Of a stretch of DNA of 64,000 nt, positions 8,214-16,527 are shown piece by piece. Numbering within the stretch: position 1 is the first letter of the stretch; each line of letters starts with the position of its first letter. The notes beneath the pieces are model-generated. The model did no database searches. It was given only the letters and a program-made list of their open reading frames with translations, and had not been told where the DNA came from. Origin of the DNA: JAHBVL01 sp964461025 (lineage in GTDB: Bacteria > Chloroflexota > Chloroflexia > Thermomicrobiales > UBA6265); contig CAYWSE010000015.1 of the NCBI GenBank assembly GCA_964461025.1, positions 1 to 64,000 on the forward strand. The letters are read 5' to 3'. Both the position numbers and the translations under genes were made by a program.

Positions 8214-10448
8214 CTATTCGAAGGAACCTCGTTCCTCACGGCGCGGCCCGCGAGGACCGCGGTCATCCCGTCGGGGACCGCGATCGCCATCGCGTCTCTG
8301 CGGTCGTGGACGGTCTTCCGGCACGATGCCGGTCATCGCCGCTCGCCGTGAGAGGCTGACCTTGCCGTTCGGGGCCACCTCGATCACCATCACGGTGATT
8401 TCGTCGCCAACCTGGAAGAGATCCTCGACCTTGTTGACCCGGATCGCCGGGTCCTCAGAGAGTTCGGAAATGTGCACGAGGCCATCGCGGCCCGGGAAGA
8501 GCTCGACGAATGCGCCATACGGCATGATGCTGACGATCTTGCCGTTGTAGATGTCGCCCTTCTCGATGCGAATCTCCTGCGTCAGACCGCGAATCTTCTC
8601 CAGCGCCTTTTCCGCGCTGGCCGGATCGGTGGCGGCGATCGAAACGGTGCCGTCGTCCTGAATCTCGATCTTGGTGCCTGTCTCATCCTGAAGAGCGCGG
8701 ATCATCTTGCCGCCCGGACCGATGACGGCGCCGATCTTCTCCGGATTGATCTTGATCTGCGTGACGCGCGGTGCGTATTGCGACATCTCCGTTCGAGGCG
8801 TGGCAATCGTCTCCAACATCTTGCCGAGGATGAAGAGTCTGCCGTCATGTGCCTGGGCCAGCGCTTCGCGCATGATCGCCGGCGTAATGCCCTTGACCTT
8901 GATGTCCATCTGGATTGCCGTGACGCCTTCGGCGGTGCCTGCCACCTTGAAGTCCATGTCGCCCAGAGCGTCTTCCATCCCCTGGATATCGGTGAGCACC
9001 GTGTAGCGGCCTGACTCCTGATCGGTGATCAAGCCCATCGCCACTCCGGCGACCGGCGCCGAAATCGGAACACCCGCATCCATGAGTGAAAGGGTCGAGG
9101 CGCAGACACTGGCCATCGACGTCGAACCGTTTGAGCTGACGACTTCGGAAACGAGGCGCATCGTGTACGGAAACTCATCTCCGTCTGGCAGAACAGCCAG
9201 CAGGGCGCGCTCGGCCAGGGCGCCGTGGCCAATGTCGCGACGCCCAGGACCCGACATGCGGCGGACTTCGCCGACGCTATATGGCGGGAAGTTGTAGTGG
9301 TGAATGTAGCGCTTGCTGGTATCCGTTCCGATCGAATCGAGCCGCTGCTCTTCGGCCGCCGATCCAAGCGTAGCGACGTTGACGACCTGCGTCTGACCGC
9401 GAGTGAAGATCGACGATCCGTGCGCGCGCGGCAGATAGCCGACCTCGCACCAGATTGGCCGAATCTCGGTTGGCGTCCGTCCGTCGGGACGTGAGCCGGA
9501 ATCAAGAATGCCGTTGCGTACTTCCTGCTTCAGCAGCTTGTCGAACGCGCCGCCGATCTCTTTGGCGGTGAAGGCTGGGGCATCAGTGTCCTGCTGCGCC
9601 AGAATGCGCTCGATCGTCTGGGAGCGAAGCTCGTTTGTGCCTTCGAGGCGGACAACCTTGTCGGGGTTGTTGACCGCTGCGCGCAACGAATCACCCAGGT
9701 AGCCGGCAACGGCATCACCGAGCTCCACGTTGTCGGCGGGCGGAACGAACTCCCACTTCGCCTTGCCGGCCGACTCCGCGAGTTCGAGCTGCATGGCGAC
9801 GAGGCGCTTGATCTCGACATGCGCCAGCTCGATCGCCTGCACGAGCGTCTCTTCCGAAACCTGATCCGCTTCACCCTCGACCATCATGATCGCGTCGGCG
9901 GTGCCAGCGACGACCATGTTGAGCTGACTCTCGGGCAGCAGCGACATGAGCGGATTGATGACGAGCTCGCCATCGATCATGCCGACCCGGGCTGCGCCGA
10001 CTGGTCCATCGAACGGGATGGGCGAAAGGGTCAGCGCCGCCGAAGCGCCGATGATCGACAGAATGTCCGGCGAATTCTCCTGGTCGGCCGAGAAAACGGT
10101 TGAGATGATCTGAACTTCGTTGCGGTATCCCTTCGGAAAGAGGGGCCGAATTGGCCGGTCGGTGAGACGGCCGGCGAGAACGGCGTTCTCGGTCGGACGA
10201 CCCTCGCGCTTGATGAAACCACCGGGGATCTTGCCGGCGGCATACATCTTTTCCTCATAGTCGACCGAGAGCGGGAAGAAATCAATGTCTTCACGGCCGG
10301 ACTGTGAGCCTGTCGCCGAGACAAAGACGATGGTGTCGCCGTAGCGGACCTCGACCGAGCCGCTCGCCTGCTCGGCAAGCAATCCAGTCCGCAGGGTCAG
10401 CGTGCGTCCGGCGACATCGATGGAAACAGAAGAAACTGTTGGTGGCAT
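8214..10448 (-). CDS. pnp: polyribonucleotide nucleotidyltransferase (PNPase)
   Basis: A 744-residue phosphorolytic 3'-5' exoribonuclease that degrades mRNA and adds 3' tails. Two RNase PH-like domains are visible (N-terminal part with GRPTENAVLAGRLTDRPIRP; second part with GRRDIGHGALAERAL and the SNGSTSMASVC segment). They are followed by a KH domain (IGPGGKMIRALQDETGTKI, about 552-610) and an S1 domain (YGAFVELFPGRDGLVHISEL, about 620-690). The C-terminus ends in an unusual Arg/Gly/Asp-rich tail of about 30 residues (GPRRDDRGPRGPRREERG), probably an RNA-binding extension. ATG start. It lies downstream of rpsO, the classical rpsO-pnp order, with a terminator between them. Confidence 0.97.
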   Translation of the reverse strand: MPPTVSSVSIDVAGRTLTLRTGLLAEQASGSVEVRYGDTIVFVSATGSQSGREDIDFFPLSVDYEEKMYAAGKIPGGFIKREGRPTENAVLAGRLTDRPIRPLFPKGYRNEVQIISTVFSADQENSPDILSIIGASAALTLSPIPFDGPVGAARVGMIDGELVINPLMSLLPESQLNMVVAGTADAIMMVEGEADQVSEETLVQAIELAHVEIKRLVAMQLELAESAGKAKWEFVPPADNVELGDAVAGYLGDSLRAAVNNPDKVVRLEGTNELRSQTIERILAQQDTDAPAFTAKEIGGAFDKLLKQEVRNGILDSGSRPDGRTPTEIRPIWCEVGYLPRAHGSSIFTRGQTQVVNVATLGSAAEEQRLDSIGTDTSKRYIHHYNFPPYSVGEVRRMSGPGRRDIGHGALAERALLAVLPDGDEFPYTMRLVSEVVSSNGSTSMASVCASTLSLMDAGVPISAPVAGVAMGLITDQESGRYTVLTDIQGMEDALGDMDFKVAGTAEGVTAIQMDIKVKGITPAIMREALAQAHDGRLFILGKMLETIATPRTEMSQYAPRVTQIKINPEKIGAVIGPGGKMIRALQDETGTKIEIQDDGTVSIAATDPASAEKALEKIRGLTQEIRIEKGDIYNGKIVSIMPYGAFVELFPGRDGLVHISELSEDPAIRVNKVEDLFQVGDEITVMVIEVAPNGKVSLSRRAAMTGIVPEDRPRPQRRDGDRGPRRDDRGPRGPRREERGSFE

Positions 10449-10563
10449 GGTATAGAAGACTCCTCACGAATGAATCAACACCACCCGCACAGGATGATGG
10501 ACATGCTTCGGACCGGGTCGCCCCGGCGGAAGCTGGCATCTCAGTGATGTTTTCGTGAGGAAC

Positions 10564-10600
10564 TGGAGCGTGACGGCGAGTCTGCCTCCGGCACGCTCCA
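10564..10600 (-). promoter_or_regulatory. hairpin in the pnp leader
   Basis: Complementary 9-base arms (tggagcgtg / cacgctcca) with a 19-base loop lie about 115 bases upstream of the pnp start. In E. coli the pnp leader hairpin is cut by RNase III and lets PNPase control its own mRNA. The position here is suggestive, but the sequence alone does not prove it. Confidence 0.35.
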
Positions 10601-10695
10601 ATACCCCACGGCCGCAACATGCACTGCGACACCGGCAATGCACACGTTTGTCAGGCGCCTCCTTTCGGCCCGCTCATCGCGAGAGCAACGTCAAA

Positions 10696-10721
10696 CGACC
10701 CAGAGGAGAGCCTCTGGGTCG
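10696..10721 (-). terminator. terminator after rpsO
   Basis: A perfect 11-bp stem (cgacccagagg / cctctgggtcg) with a four-base loop lies 70 bases downstream of the rpsO stop. On the transcribed strand it is followed by only three Ts, so it may allow partial read-through into pnp. The rest of the 344-base gap shows only the pnp leader hairpin. Confidence 0.7.
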
Positions 10722-10792
10722 AAAAAGGTCGATGCATACGCCGCCGCAGCGTCTCCTGAGAAGAGTTCTGACAGCTGCCCAACCGATGTTGC

Positions 10793-11062
10793 CTACTTGC
10801 GCAGACCGTGCCGGGCGATCGTCGCGCGGTAGCGGTCGATATCATTTTTGCTCAGGTAGGCAAGCAGTCGCCGGCGGCGACCGACCATCTGCAGCAGCCC
10901 TCGCCGCGAGTGATGATCGTGCTTGTGGGTGCGGAGATGATCGGTGAGCAGATTGATTCGCTCCGTCAGAAGCGCGATCTGCACCTCGGGCGATCCAGTA
11001 TCCGACTCATGGGTTCGCACATTCGAAATCAGTGCTTCTTTTTCAGCTTGCTTGAGCGCCAT
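10793..11062 (-). CDS. rpsO: 30S ribosomal protein S15
   Basis: An 89-residue protein with full S15 hallmarks: THESDTGSPEVQIALLTERI, then HLRTHKHDHHSRRGLL, and MVGRRRRLLAYLSKND. It binds 16S rRNA early in small-subunit assembly. The frame is open further upstream, but the ATG at 11060-11062 has GGAGG at the right distance and gives the standard length. It is divergent from mtnP and upstream of pnp. Confidence 0.97.
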   Translation of the reverse strand: MALKQAEKEALISNVRTHESDTGSPEVQIALLTERINLLTDHLRTHKHDHHSRRGLLQMVGRRRRLLAYLSKNDIDRYRATIARHGLRK

Positions 11063-11268
11063 GCTGGCGTTGCCTCCAATACCTGGGTAGATGTGTACTG
11101 ATGCTTCGAATCGATCAAATAACACAGCCGTGAATATTACCACGACTTCCCGTCCGATGGTGTATATGAAGCGCGGGCGAAACGGCCCTGCCGACGTATT
11201 CGCTAATGATGCAAAGCACGTCGCTATACTCGCGATAGTGCGTGCTGACCGCAAGGAGTTCGATCAAC

Positions 11269-12135
11269 GTGCTTGGAGTCATCGGAGGCAGCGGCCTCTA
11301 TTCCATTCCAGAACTTGAAATCATCGATCGAGTCGAGGCGGCGACTCCCTGGGGTTCTCCCAGCGACGTGCTGACCATCGGCCGAATCGGCGGGAATGAT
11401 GTCGTCTTTTTGCCCCGCCACGGCGCTGGGCATCGCCTCACGCCTAGCGAGCTCCCATACCAGGCCAATGTCTACGCGTTGAAGGAGCTCGGCGTCACCC
11501 ATCTGTTGACGGTCAGCGCCGTAGGGAGTTTGAAAGAGGAACTGCCGCCGGAAACGATCGTGCTGCCCGACCAAGTCATCGATCGCACTTTTCAGCGTCC
11601 CCGTTCGTTTTTCAGTGGCGGTGTTGTCGCGCATGTCGGCATCGCCGATCCCTATTGCGCCGACTTCGGGCGTCGAGTCGTGGAAGCAGGCAGCCGGGCA
11701 GGGCAATCGATCGTCACTGGCGGAACGTATCTCTGCATCGAAGGACCGCAGTTTTCGACGAAAGCCGAATCGCAGCTCTACCGCTCGTGGGGGTGCTCTG
11801 TGATCGGCATGACCGCGATGCCCGAAGCACGCCTGGCGCGTGAAGCTGAGCTCTGTTATTCGACGCTGGCGATGGTCACCGACTTCGACGTCTGGCACGA
11901 ATCCGAAGCGTCGGTCAGCGTCGAGCTGGTATCGAAACACATCAGAAAGAATGCCGCCGCCGGGAGTGCGATCGTCGCCGAGCTGGTGCGGTCGTGGAGT
12001 TCAGAGCCGGACGCTTGTGGTTGCCGTGACGCCTTGCGCGGAGCGATCGTCACTGACCCGGACGCCATTCCCGCCGAGACGAGAGCCAAAATCGGCATTA
12101 TCGCCGACCGCTATCTTCCCGCTGCTGGAGACTGA
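11269..12135 (+). CDS. mtnP: S-methyl-5'-thioadenosine phosphorylase
   Basis: Cleaves methylthioadenosine with phosphate to adenine and methylthioribose 1-phosphate in methionine and purine salvage. The 288-residue protein has the PNP/MTAP family phosphate loop GVIGGSGLYSI at residues 3-13, LPRHGAGHRLTPSELPYQ, the central segment LLTVSAVGSLKEE, and the substrate-binding part MTAMPEARLAREAELCY. MTAPs carry the Ala seen in TVSAVGS. The chosen start is GTG at 11269-11271 with AAGGAG ten bases upstream; an in-frame codon at 11242 would add nine unlikely residues. A TATACT hexamer lies at 11225-11230. The stop overlaps the ATG of the SEDS gene by one base. Confidence 0.92.
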   Translation: MLGVIGGSGLYSIPELEIIDRVEAATPWGSPSDVLTIGRIGGNDVVFLPRHGAGHRLTPSELPYQANVYALKELGVTHLLTVSAVGSLKEELPPETIVLPDQVIDRTFQRPRSFFSGGVVAHVGIADPYCADFGRRVVEAGSRAGQSIVTGGTYLCIEGPQFSTKAESQLYRSWGCSVIGMTAMPEARLAREAELCYSTLAMVTDFDVWHESEASVSVELVSKHIRKNAAAGSAIVAELVRSWSSEPDACGCRDALRGAIVTDPDAIPAETRAKIGIIADRYLPAAGD

Positions 12136-13442
12136 TGACACACAGAACCTCCTGGAGCGCTTCGTTTGCGCTGATGATCGCCGCCGTCGGCGCTACCGCC
12201 GCCGGTCTGGGCGCCACGTTTCTCGCGCGCGACGGAAAGGACCTCGTTCCTTCGAACGAGTTCAAGTCGGGCGTGATCTATTGCGCGACATTGCTTGCGG
12301 TTTGGTTTTCGCTTCGCCTGGGCCGGTATCGGGGCGACCCCTACCTGCTGCCGCTGGCTGGAGTGCTGGGCGGCATTGGGCTGATCATGACCGTCCGCCT
12401 CGGTCCGGACCTCGTCGCCGTTCGGGGTCTGACGATCGATCTCGGACAGCGCCAGCTCTTCTATCTCCTCGCCGGGCTGCTGATCATCTGGGCAGTCGCG
12501 ATGCTGGCGCCGAATCCTGAGATCATCGCTCCGTATCGCTACAGCGTCCTCTTCGCCGGGCTCGGGCTATTGGCTGTCACGGCGGTTCTGGGAACTGAAA
12601 TCCAGGGCGCCAGACTCTGGTTGTCGGCCGGACCGGTGGTGATCCAGACGACCGAGGTAGTCAAGCTGGCGTTGATCGTGTTTCTCGCCGCGTATCTCTC
12701 GGAGAAACTCGAGCTGGTCGGATCGAGCTGGCGACTAGGACCACTGACGCTGCCCCCGCTGCCCTATCTGGCCCCGATGGTCATCATGTGTGGACTCTGC
12801 ACCGGCGCATTAATGGTCCTCAACGATCTGGGCACAGCGCTGCTCTTCTTCATGATTTTCATGATCATGCTCTATGTTGCGAACGGGCGTGTCTCGCAAT
12901 TCCTCCTTGGATCAGCACTCTTTGTGCTCGCTTTTGTCTTCGCCTATATGACCGTACCCCGGGTGCGAGTGCGTTTCGATGTCTGGGTCGATCCCTGGAG
13001 CAATCTCGTCACCGGGTATCAGCAAATTCAGGCGGAGTACGCGCTGGCGACAGGAGGGTTCTTTGGTCTTGGGATTGGCAAGGGCAGTCCCTGGTTGATC
13101 CCGGTCGTGGAAAACGATTACATCATCGCGGCGATCGGCGAAGAAGCCGGCCTGTTCGGCATTGTCGCCGTCATGGCGCTCTATATGCTTATCGCTACGC
13201 GAGGCATTGTCATCGCCCGCGCGGCGCCAACGCCCTTTCTCCGGTTGCTGGCGACGGGTCTGACGGCAGGGCTCGTGGTGCAATCGATCATCATTCTGGC
13301 CGGTGTACTGCGGCTCATGCCGCTCACTGGCGTCACATTGCCGATGGTGGCCTATGGAGGCAGTTCGATTCTGGTGACGTCGGTCATGATCGGTGCGCTG
13401 ATGCGGATATCGACGATCGCTCCGGAAGCGGCAAGGACATGA
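12135..13442 (+). CDS. SEDS-family peptidoglycan glycosyltransferase (FtsW/RodA type)
   Basis: A 435-residue polytopic membrane protein (about ten helices) that polymerises lipid II into glycan strands. SEDS hallmarks are NDLGTALLFFMIFMIMLY in the middle, GGFFGLGIGKGSPWLIPVVENDYIIAAIGEE in the long extracellular loop (broken here into its two halves GGFFGLGIGKGS and ENDYIIAAIGEE), and PMVAYGGSSI near the C-terminus. It overlaps mtnP by one base and the penicillin-binding protein gene by four (ATGA). The pairing with a class B PBP parallels the rodA-pbpA pair of Actinobacteria, so a role in elongation or division is expected. Sequence alone does not settle FtsW versus RodA. Confidence 0.9.
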   Translation: MTHRTSWSASFALMIAAVGATAAGLGATFLARDGKDLVPSNEFKSGVIYCATLLAVWFSLRLGRYRGDPYLLPLAGVLGGIGLIMTVRLGPDLVAVRGLTIDLGQRQLFYLLAGLLIIWAVAMLAPNPEIIAPYRYSVLFAGLGLLAVTAVLGTEIQGARLWLSAGPVVIQTTEVVKLALIVFLAAYLSEKLELVGSSWRLGPLTLPPLPYLAPMVIMCGLCTGALMVLNDLGTALLFFMIFMIMLYVANGRVSQFLLGSALFVLAFVFAYMTVPRVRVRFDVWVDPWSNLVTGYQQIQAEYALATGGFFGLGIGKGSPWLIPVVENDYIIAAIGEEAGLFGIVAVMALYMLIATRGIVIARAAPTPFLRLLATGLTAGLVVQSIIILAGVLRLMPLTGVTLPMVAYGGSSILVTSVMIGALMRISTIAPEAART

Positions 13443-15007
13443 TGCCAACCGAAATGCAATGGACCATCCTGCTCTGGGGCGCCGCCACGGCGATCGTCCT
13501 GCTCTTCGCCTGGCGACAGCGGCGCCGGCGTGTCGAGCCGATCAGCCGGAATCTTCCCGTCGTGGCGGCAGGCGTGATCATGACGCTTTTCGTGCTTGCC
13601 GTGCAGGCGTCCCGCATTCAGGTATTCCAGCAAAAGACGTACGCGAATCGTTCGGGCATCGATCCATCGACAGGCGAGGTCACTGCGAACACCCGATTGA
13701 TCGTCAGCGACTTGCGCGACCTGCGGGGCAGCATTCTCGACGCGACCGGAGTGGAGATCGCCTGGTCGGAAGATCGCGCGACCTTCAATCAGCGGCGCTA
13801 CGGATCGCCAGGCGTCTCGCATGTCGCGGGGTATTTCTCGCCGATGCTGTATGGCAAAGACGGCATCGAGTTCGAAGCGGATGACGCCTTGAGGACCGGC
13901 ACCCGGCGAGGAGTGGGCGAGCAACTCGCCGGAGCGCTGGGAATTGCTTCGGATGCGCCCGAGAACGTCCAGCTGACGATTCGTTCCGGTCTGCAGGCGG
14001 AAGCGCAACGCCTGCTCGCCGAACGCATCGGGGCCGTCGTGGCGATGGACGTGGAAACCGGCGCGGTGCTCGCGCTTGCCAGTTATCCGCTGGTCGACCC
14101 TCGTCCACTCGCCGCTATCGAAGAGGACGATGTCACTTCGGCGCGCAACTACTGGGCATCACTGCTGGCAGATAGCAGGCAGCCTCTCTTGCGCCGATCG
14201 ACACTGGGACTGTACACACCGGGATCGATCTTCAAGGTCGTGACAGCGGCGGCGGCGATCGACTCACGGATCGCCGATCCGGGAACGGTGTACGAGGACG
14301 ACGGTGTTTTCACTGTCGATGGTCACACGATTATCGAGGCGAACCGGCCGGATGACTCTGTGACCGAGTGGACGCTGACCGAAGCGCTGGCCTATTCGCT
14401 GAATGTCGTCTTCGCGCAAGTCGGTCTCGATCTTGGAGCCGAGCGACTGACCGAATACGCGAAAGCATTCGGGTTTGGCACGGCGCCGGACTTCGAATAT
14501 CCCGTCGCCCGCAGTCAGGTCGCATCGAGTGACGGCTTTCTCGCGCAGGACGCGGCGCTGGCTGACACAGCGTTCGGTCAAGGGGAGCTCCAGACGACCG
14601 CGGTGCACATGGCGCTTGTCGCTCAGGCGATTGCCAATGGCGGCGTTATGATGAATCCCTACATGATCGATCGCTACCTGGACGAGGATGGTGGGGTGCG
14701 GCTCCGCGTCGAACCGTCCGAATGGCGCCGGCCGGTGCGACCCGAGACGGCATCGGCTGTCGAGGAGATGATGGTTGTGGCCGTGGAAAGCGGCTATGCG
14801 TCGGCCGCCAACGTGCCTGGATTGCGGATCGGCGGCAAGACAGGAACGGCCGAAGTCAACGACGGAGACCCTCACGCCTGGTTCATTGGATTTGGCGGAA
14901 TCGAGCGACCAACAATGGCTGTTGCGGTCGTGCTGGAGCACGGCGGATCGGGCGGTGCGGTCGCTTCAACCATTGGCGGAGCCCTTTTGCAGGCAGGTCT
15001 GGGATGA
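13439..15007 (+). CDS. class B penicillin-binding protein (transpeptidase, PbpA/FtsI type)
   Basis: A 522-residue periplasmic transpeptidase that cross-links peptidoglycan. One N-terminal membrane helix (ILLWGAATAIVLLFA) anchors it. The pedestal includes DLRDLRGSILDATGVEIAW. The catalytic domain has all three motifs: SxxK in PGSIFKVVTAA, SxN in AYSLNVVFAQVG, and KTGT in GGKTGTAEVND. The frame runs open far upstream inside the SEDS gene, but the ATG at 13439 overlaps that gene's stop by four bases and puts the membrane helix at the N-terminus. It most likely works as a complex with the upstream SEDS polymerase. Confidence 0.92.
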   Translation: MMPTEMQWTILLWGAATAIVLLFAWRQRRRRVEPISRNLPVVAAGVIMTLFVLAVQASRIQVFQQKTYANRSGIDPSTGEVTANTRLIVSDLRDLRGSILDATGVEIAWSEDRATFNQRRYGSPGVSHVAGYFSPMLYGKDGIEFEADDALRTGTRRGVGEQLAGALGIASDAPENVQLTIRSGLQAEAQRLLAERIGAVVAMDVETGAVLALASYPLVDPRPLAAIEEDDVTSARNYWASLLADSRQPLLRRSTLGLYTPGSIFKVVTAAAAIDSRIADPGTVYEDDGVFTVDGHTIIEANRPDDSVTEWTLTEALAYSLNVVFAQVGLDLGAERLTEYAKAFGFGTAPDFEYPVARSQVASSDGFLAQDAALADTAFGQGELQTTAVHMALVAQAIANGGVMMNPYMIDRYLDEDGGVRLRVEPSEWRRPVRPETASAVEEMMVVAVESGYASAANVPGLRIGGKTGTAEVNDGDPHAWFIGFGGIERPTMAVAVVLEHGGSGGAVASTIGGALLQAGLG

Positions 15008-15112
15008 GTGTGTACGTGCTATCGCGGAACAGATTCTGAAAAACGCCAAAATTGAGCGTACGTACGCAGCTCTCGGACCTCTCAAATCCTCCAGAATTTA
15101 CCGCAAACATGG

Positions 15113-15118
15113 TAAAAT
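15113..15118 (+). promoter_or_regulatory. -10-like hexamer immediately before the metallopeptidase start
   Basis: TAAAAT sits so that transcription would begin at or next to the A of the ATG at 15124. No Shine-Dalgarno sequence precedes that ATG. This arrangement is typical of leaderless genes with a TANNNT motif. No clear -35 box is visible. Confidence 0.4.
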
Positions 15119-15123
15119 GAGTT

Positions 15124-15513
15124 ATGCGCGATCGGGCTTCCGCACTGAACCGAGAATTGAACCGGCGGAGGTTCGAGCGAGTAGTCAACCGGGTCGTCGC
15201 ATCACTCTCGAGTGAGCTGCGTCTCAGTCTCGATAATCTTCATATCATCGTTGAGCAAGAGCCTCCGGTCGACCGGATCGATGGGCCAGACGACGAGTTG
15301 TTTGGCTTTTATGAAGGTGTGCCGTTGACGGAGCGAACCGGCGACTACGGTCTCGTCTTGCCGGACCGCATCACGATCTATCAGGGTCCGCTGGAACGGA
15401 CGTTCTCCGAGTCGGGTGAGCTCTACAGGCAAATCCGCATCACCGTTCTGCACGAAATCGCCCATCATTTTGGGATGGATGAAGTGCGGTTGGAAGAACT
15501 CGGTTACGAGTGA
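15124..15513 (+). CDS. small zinc metallopeptidase-like protein (Zincin_1 family)
   Basis: A 129-residue soluble protein of the minimal zincin family (PF06262 type). The zinc-binding helix HEIAHHFGM lies at about residues 109-117 and is followed by DEVRLEELGYE, the usual family ending. The middle has LFGFYEGVPLTER and ITIYQGPLER, also typical. The substrate is unknown for this family. No Shine-Dalgarno is visible; a TAAAAT hexamer ends five bases upstream, suggesting a leaderless transcript. The gene is followed after a short gap by a membrane protein gene. Confidence 0.82.
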   Translation: MRDRASALNRELNRRRFERVVNRVVASLSSELRLSLDNLHIIVEQEPPVDRIDGPDDELFGFYEGVPLTERTGDYGLVLPDRITIYQGPLERTFSESGELYRQIRITVLHEIAHHFGMDEVRLEELGYE

Positions 15514-15523
15514 AAGGCGCAGG

Positions 15524-16513
15524 GTGAGCGTACAACGCACCCGGACAACGCCAAATCTGCATTCGCCCTCGTCGGTCCTCGATGTGATCACCGAGAGCGT
15601 CAACGTGGTGCTCGCCCATTTAGGGGTGTTGCTCATCCCCCTTGCGCTCGATGCGGCCTATATCGCGGGACGAGAAATCACCATCGGCCCAGTCCTGGAT
15701 CGTTTTGCAGCGAGGTTCGAACGGGCCACGTTCACCGGGAGCGAGCGTCTCTCGAGCTGGACTTCAGAGGCGGCAGGAACCGACGTTACCGGACTCTTTT
15801 CCCTCATCCTGCCGACGATGTTTGGTGGTGTCGACACCGGCTCGACTTACGACCCGGTAGCAAGGAGCCCGATAGAAATTCAGAGCTCAGCCATGGCGAT
15901 AGTAGCGATCGCAACGACTATCGTATTGGCGGCGCTTGTTTATGGTCTGTTTGGCGCCTGGCTCTCCGATGTCGGTCTCAATCGCGAACGCACCTGGAGT
16001 GAACGTTTCCGAGCCTTGCCGGGTATCAGCTCGCGCATCGCGGCAGTCTTTGCTCTGGGTATTGGTATCGTCCTCTTGTTTTGCCTTCCCATGTTGCTTG
16101 CGTGGGGAGCGACGTCTGTAGCCGGGCTCGATCTGAAAGGACTCTTCCTGCCGCTGATTGTGATTCTGGCTACGGCGATGATGGTGCTCTTCTATTTTGC
16201 CCCGGAGGCGGTTTTCGTCGCAGGAGCGTCCCCCACTCAGGCGCTGCGTATGAGCACGCAAGTGGTCCGAAACAACGGCTGGATCACGCTCGGCTTCGTG
16301 GGCGCCACAACCCTGCTGAGCTGGGGTTTGAGCGATCTCTGGGAACGAATGGCAACCAACCCGCCAGGCCTTTTGCTGGCGATGAGTGGAAGTGCGTTTG
16401 CCGGATGCGCGTTGGCGCTGGCGGCGATGTTGTTTTTCAACGAGCGATGGCAATCGCTCGAAACGGACCGTGCGGTGCAGTCGCTGGCTGATGGCCAGAA
16501 ACCGGCTGCATAG
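15524..16513 (+). CDS. polytopic membrane protein of unknown function
   Basis: A 329-residue protein with about six hydrophobic helices (for example LGVLLIPLALDAAYIAG, IVAIATTIVLAALVYGLFG, FALGIGIVLLFCLPMLLA, LIVILATAMMVLFYFAPEA, and two near the C-terminus). I do not recognise the family; the pattern of a few conserved small residues resembles proteins annotated only as DUF membrane proteins. The frame is open to 15416, inside the metallopeptidase gene, but the GTG at 15524-15526 gives an N-terminus just after that gene. It ends 14 bases before gyrB. Confidence 0.6.
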   Translation: MSVQRTRTTPNLHSPSSVLDVITESVNVVLAHLGVLLIPLALDAAYIAGREITIGPVLDRFAARFERATFTGSERLSSWTSEAAGTDVTGLFSLILPTMFGGVDTGSTYDPVARSPIEIQSSAMAIVAIATTIVLAALVYGLFGAWLSDVGLNRERTWSERFRALPGISSRIAAVFALGIGIVLLFCLPMLLAWGATSVAGLDLKGLFLPLIVILATAMMVLFYFAPEAVFVAGASPTQALRMSTQVVRNNGWITLGFVGATTLLSWGLSDLWERMATNPPGLLLAMSGSAFAGCALALAAMLFFNERWQSLETDRAVQSLADGQKPAA

Positions 16514-16527
16514 CCTGTAGAGGAGAT

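Noticed and set aside
12788..13438. Long N-terminal extension of the penicillin-binding protein frame
   Set aside because: It lies wholly inside the SEDS gene in another frame and has no family similarity; the ATG at 13439 overlaps the SEDS stop in the usual way.
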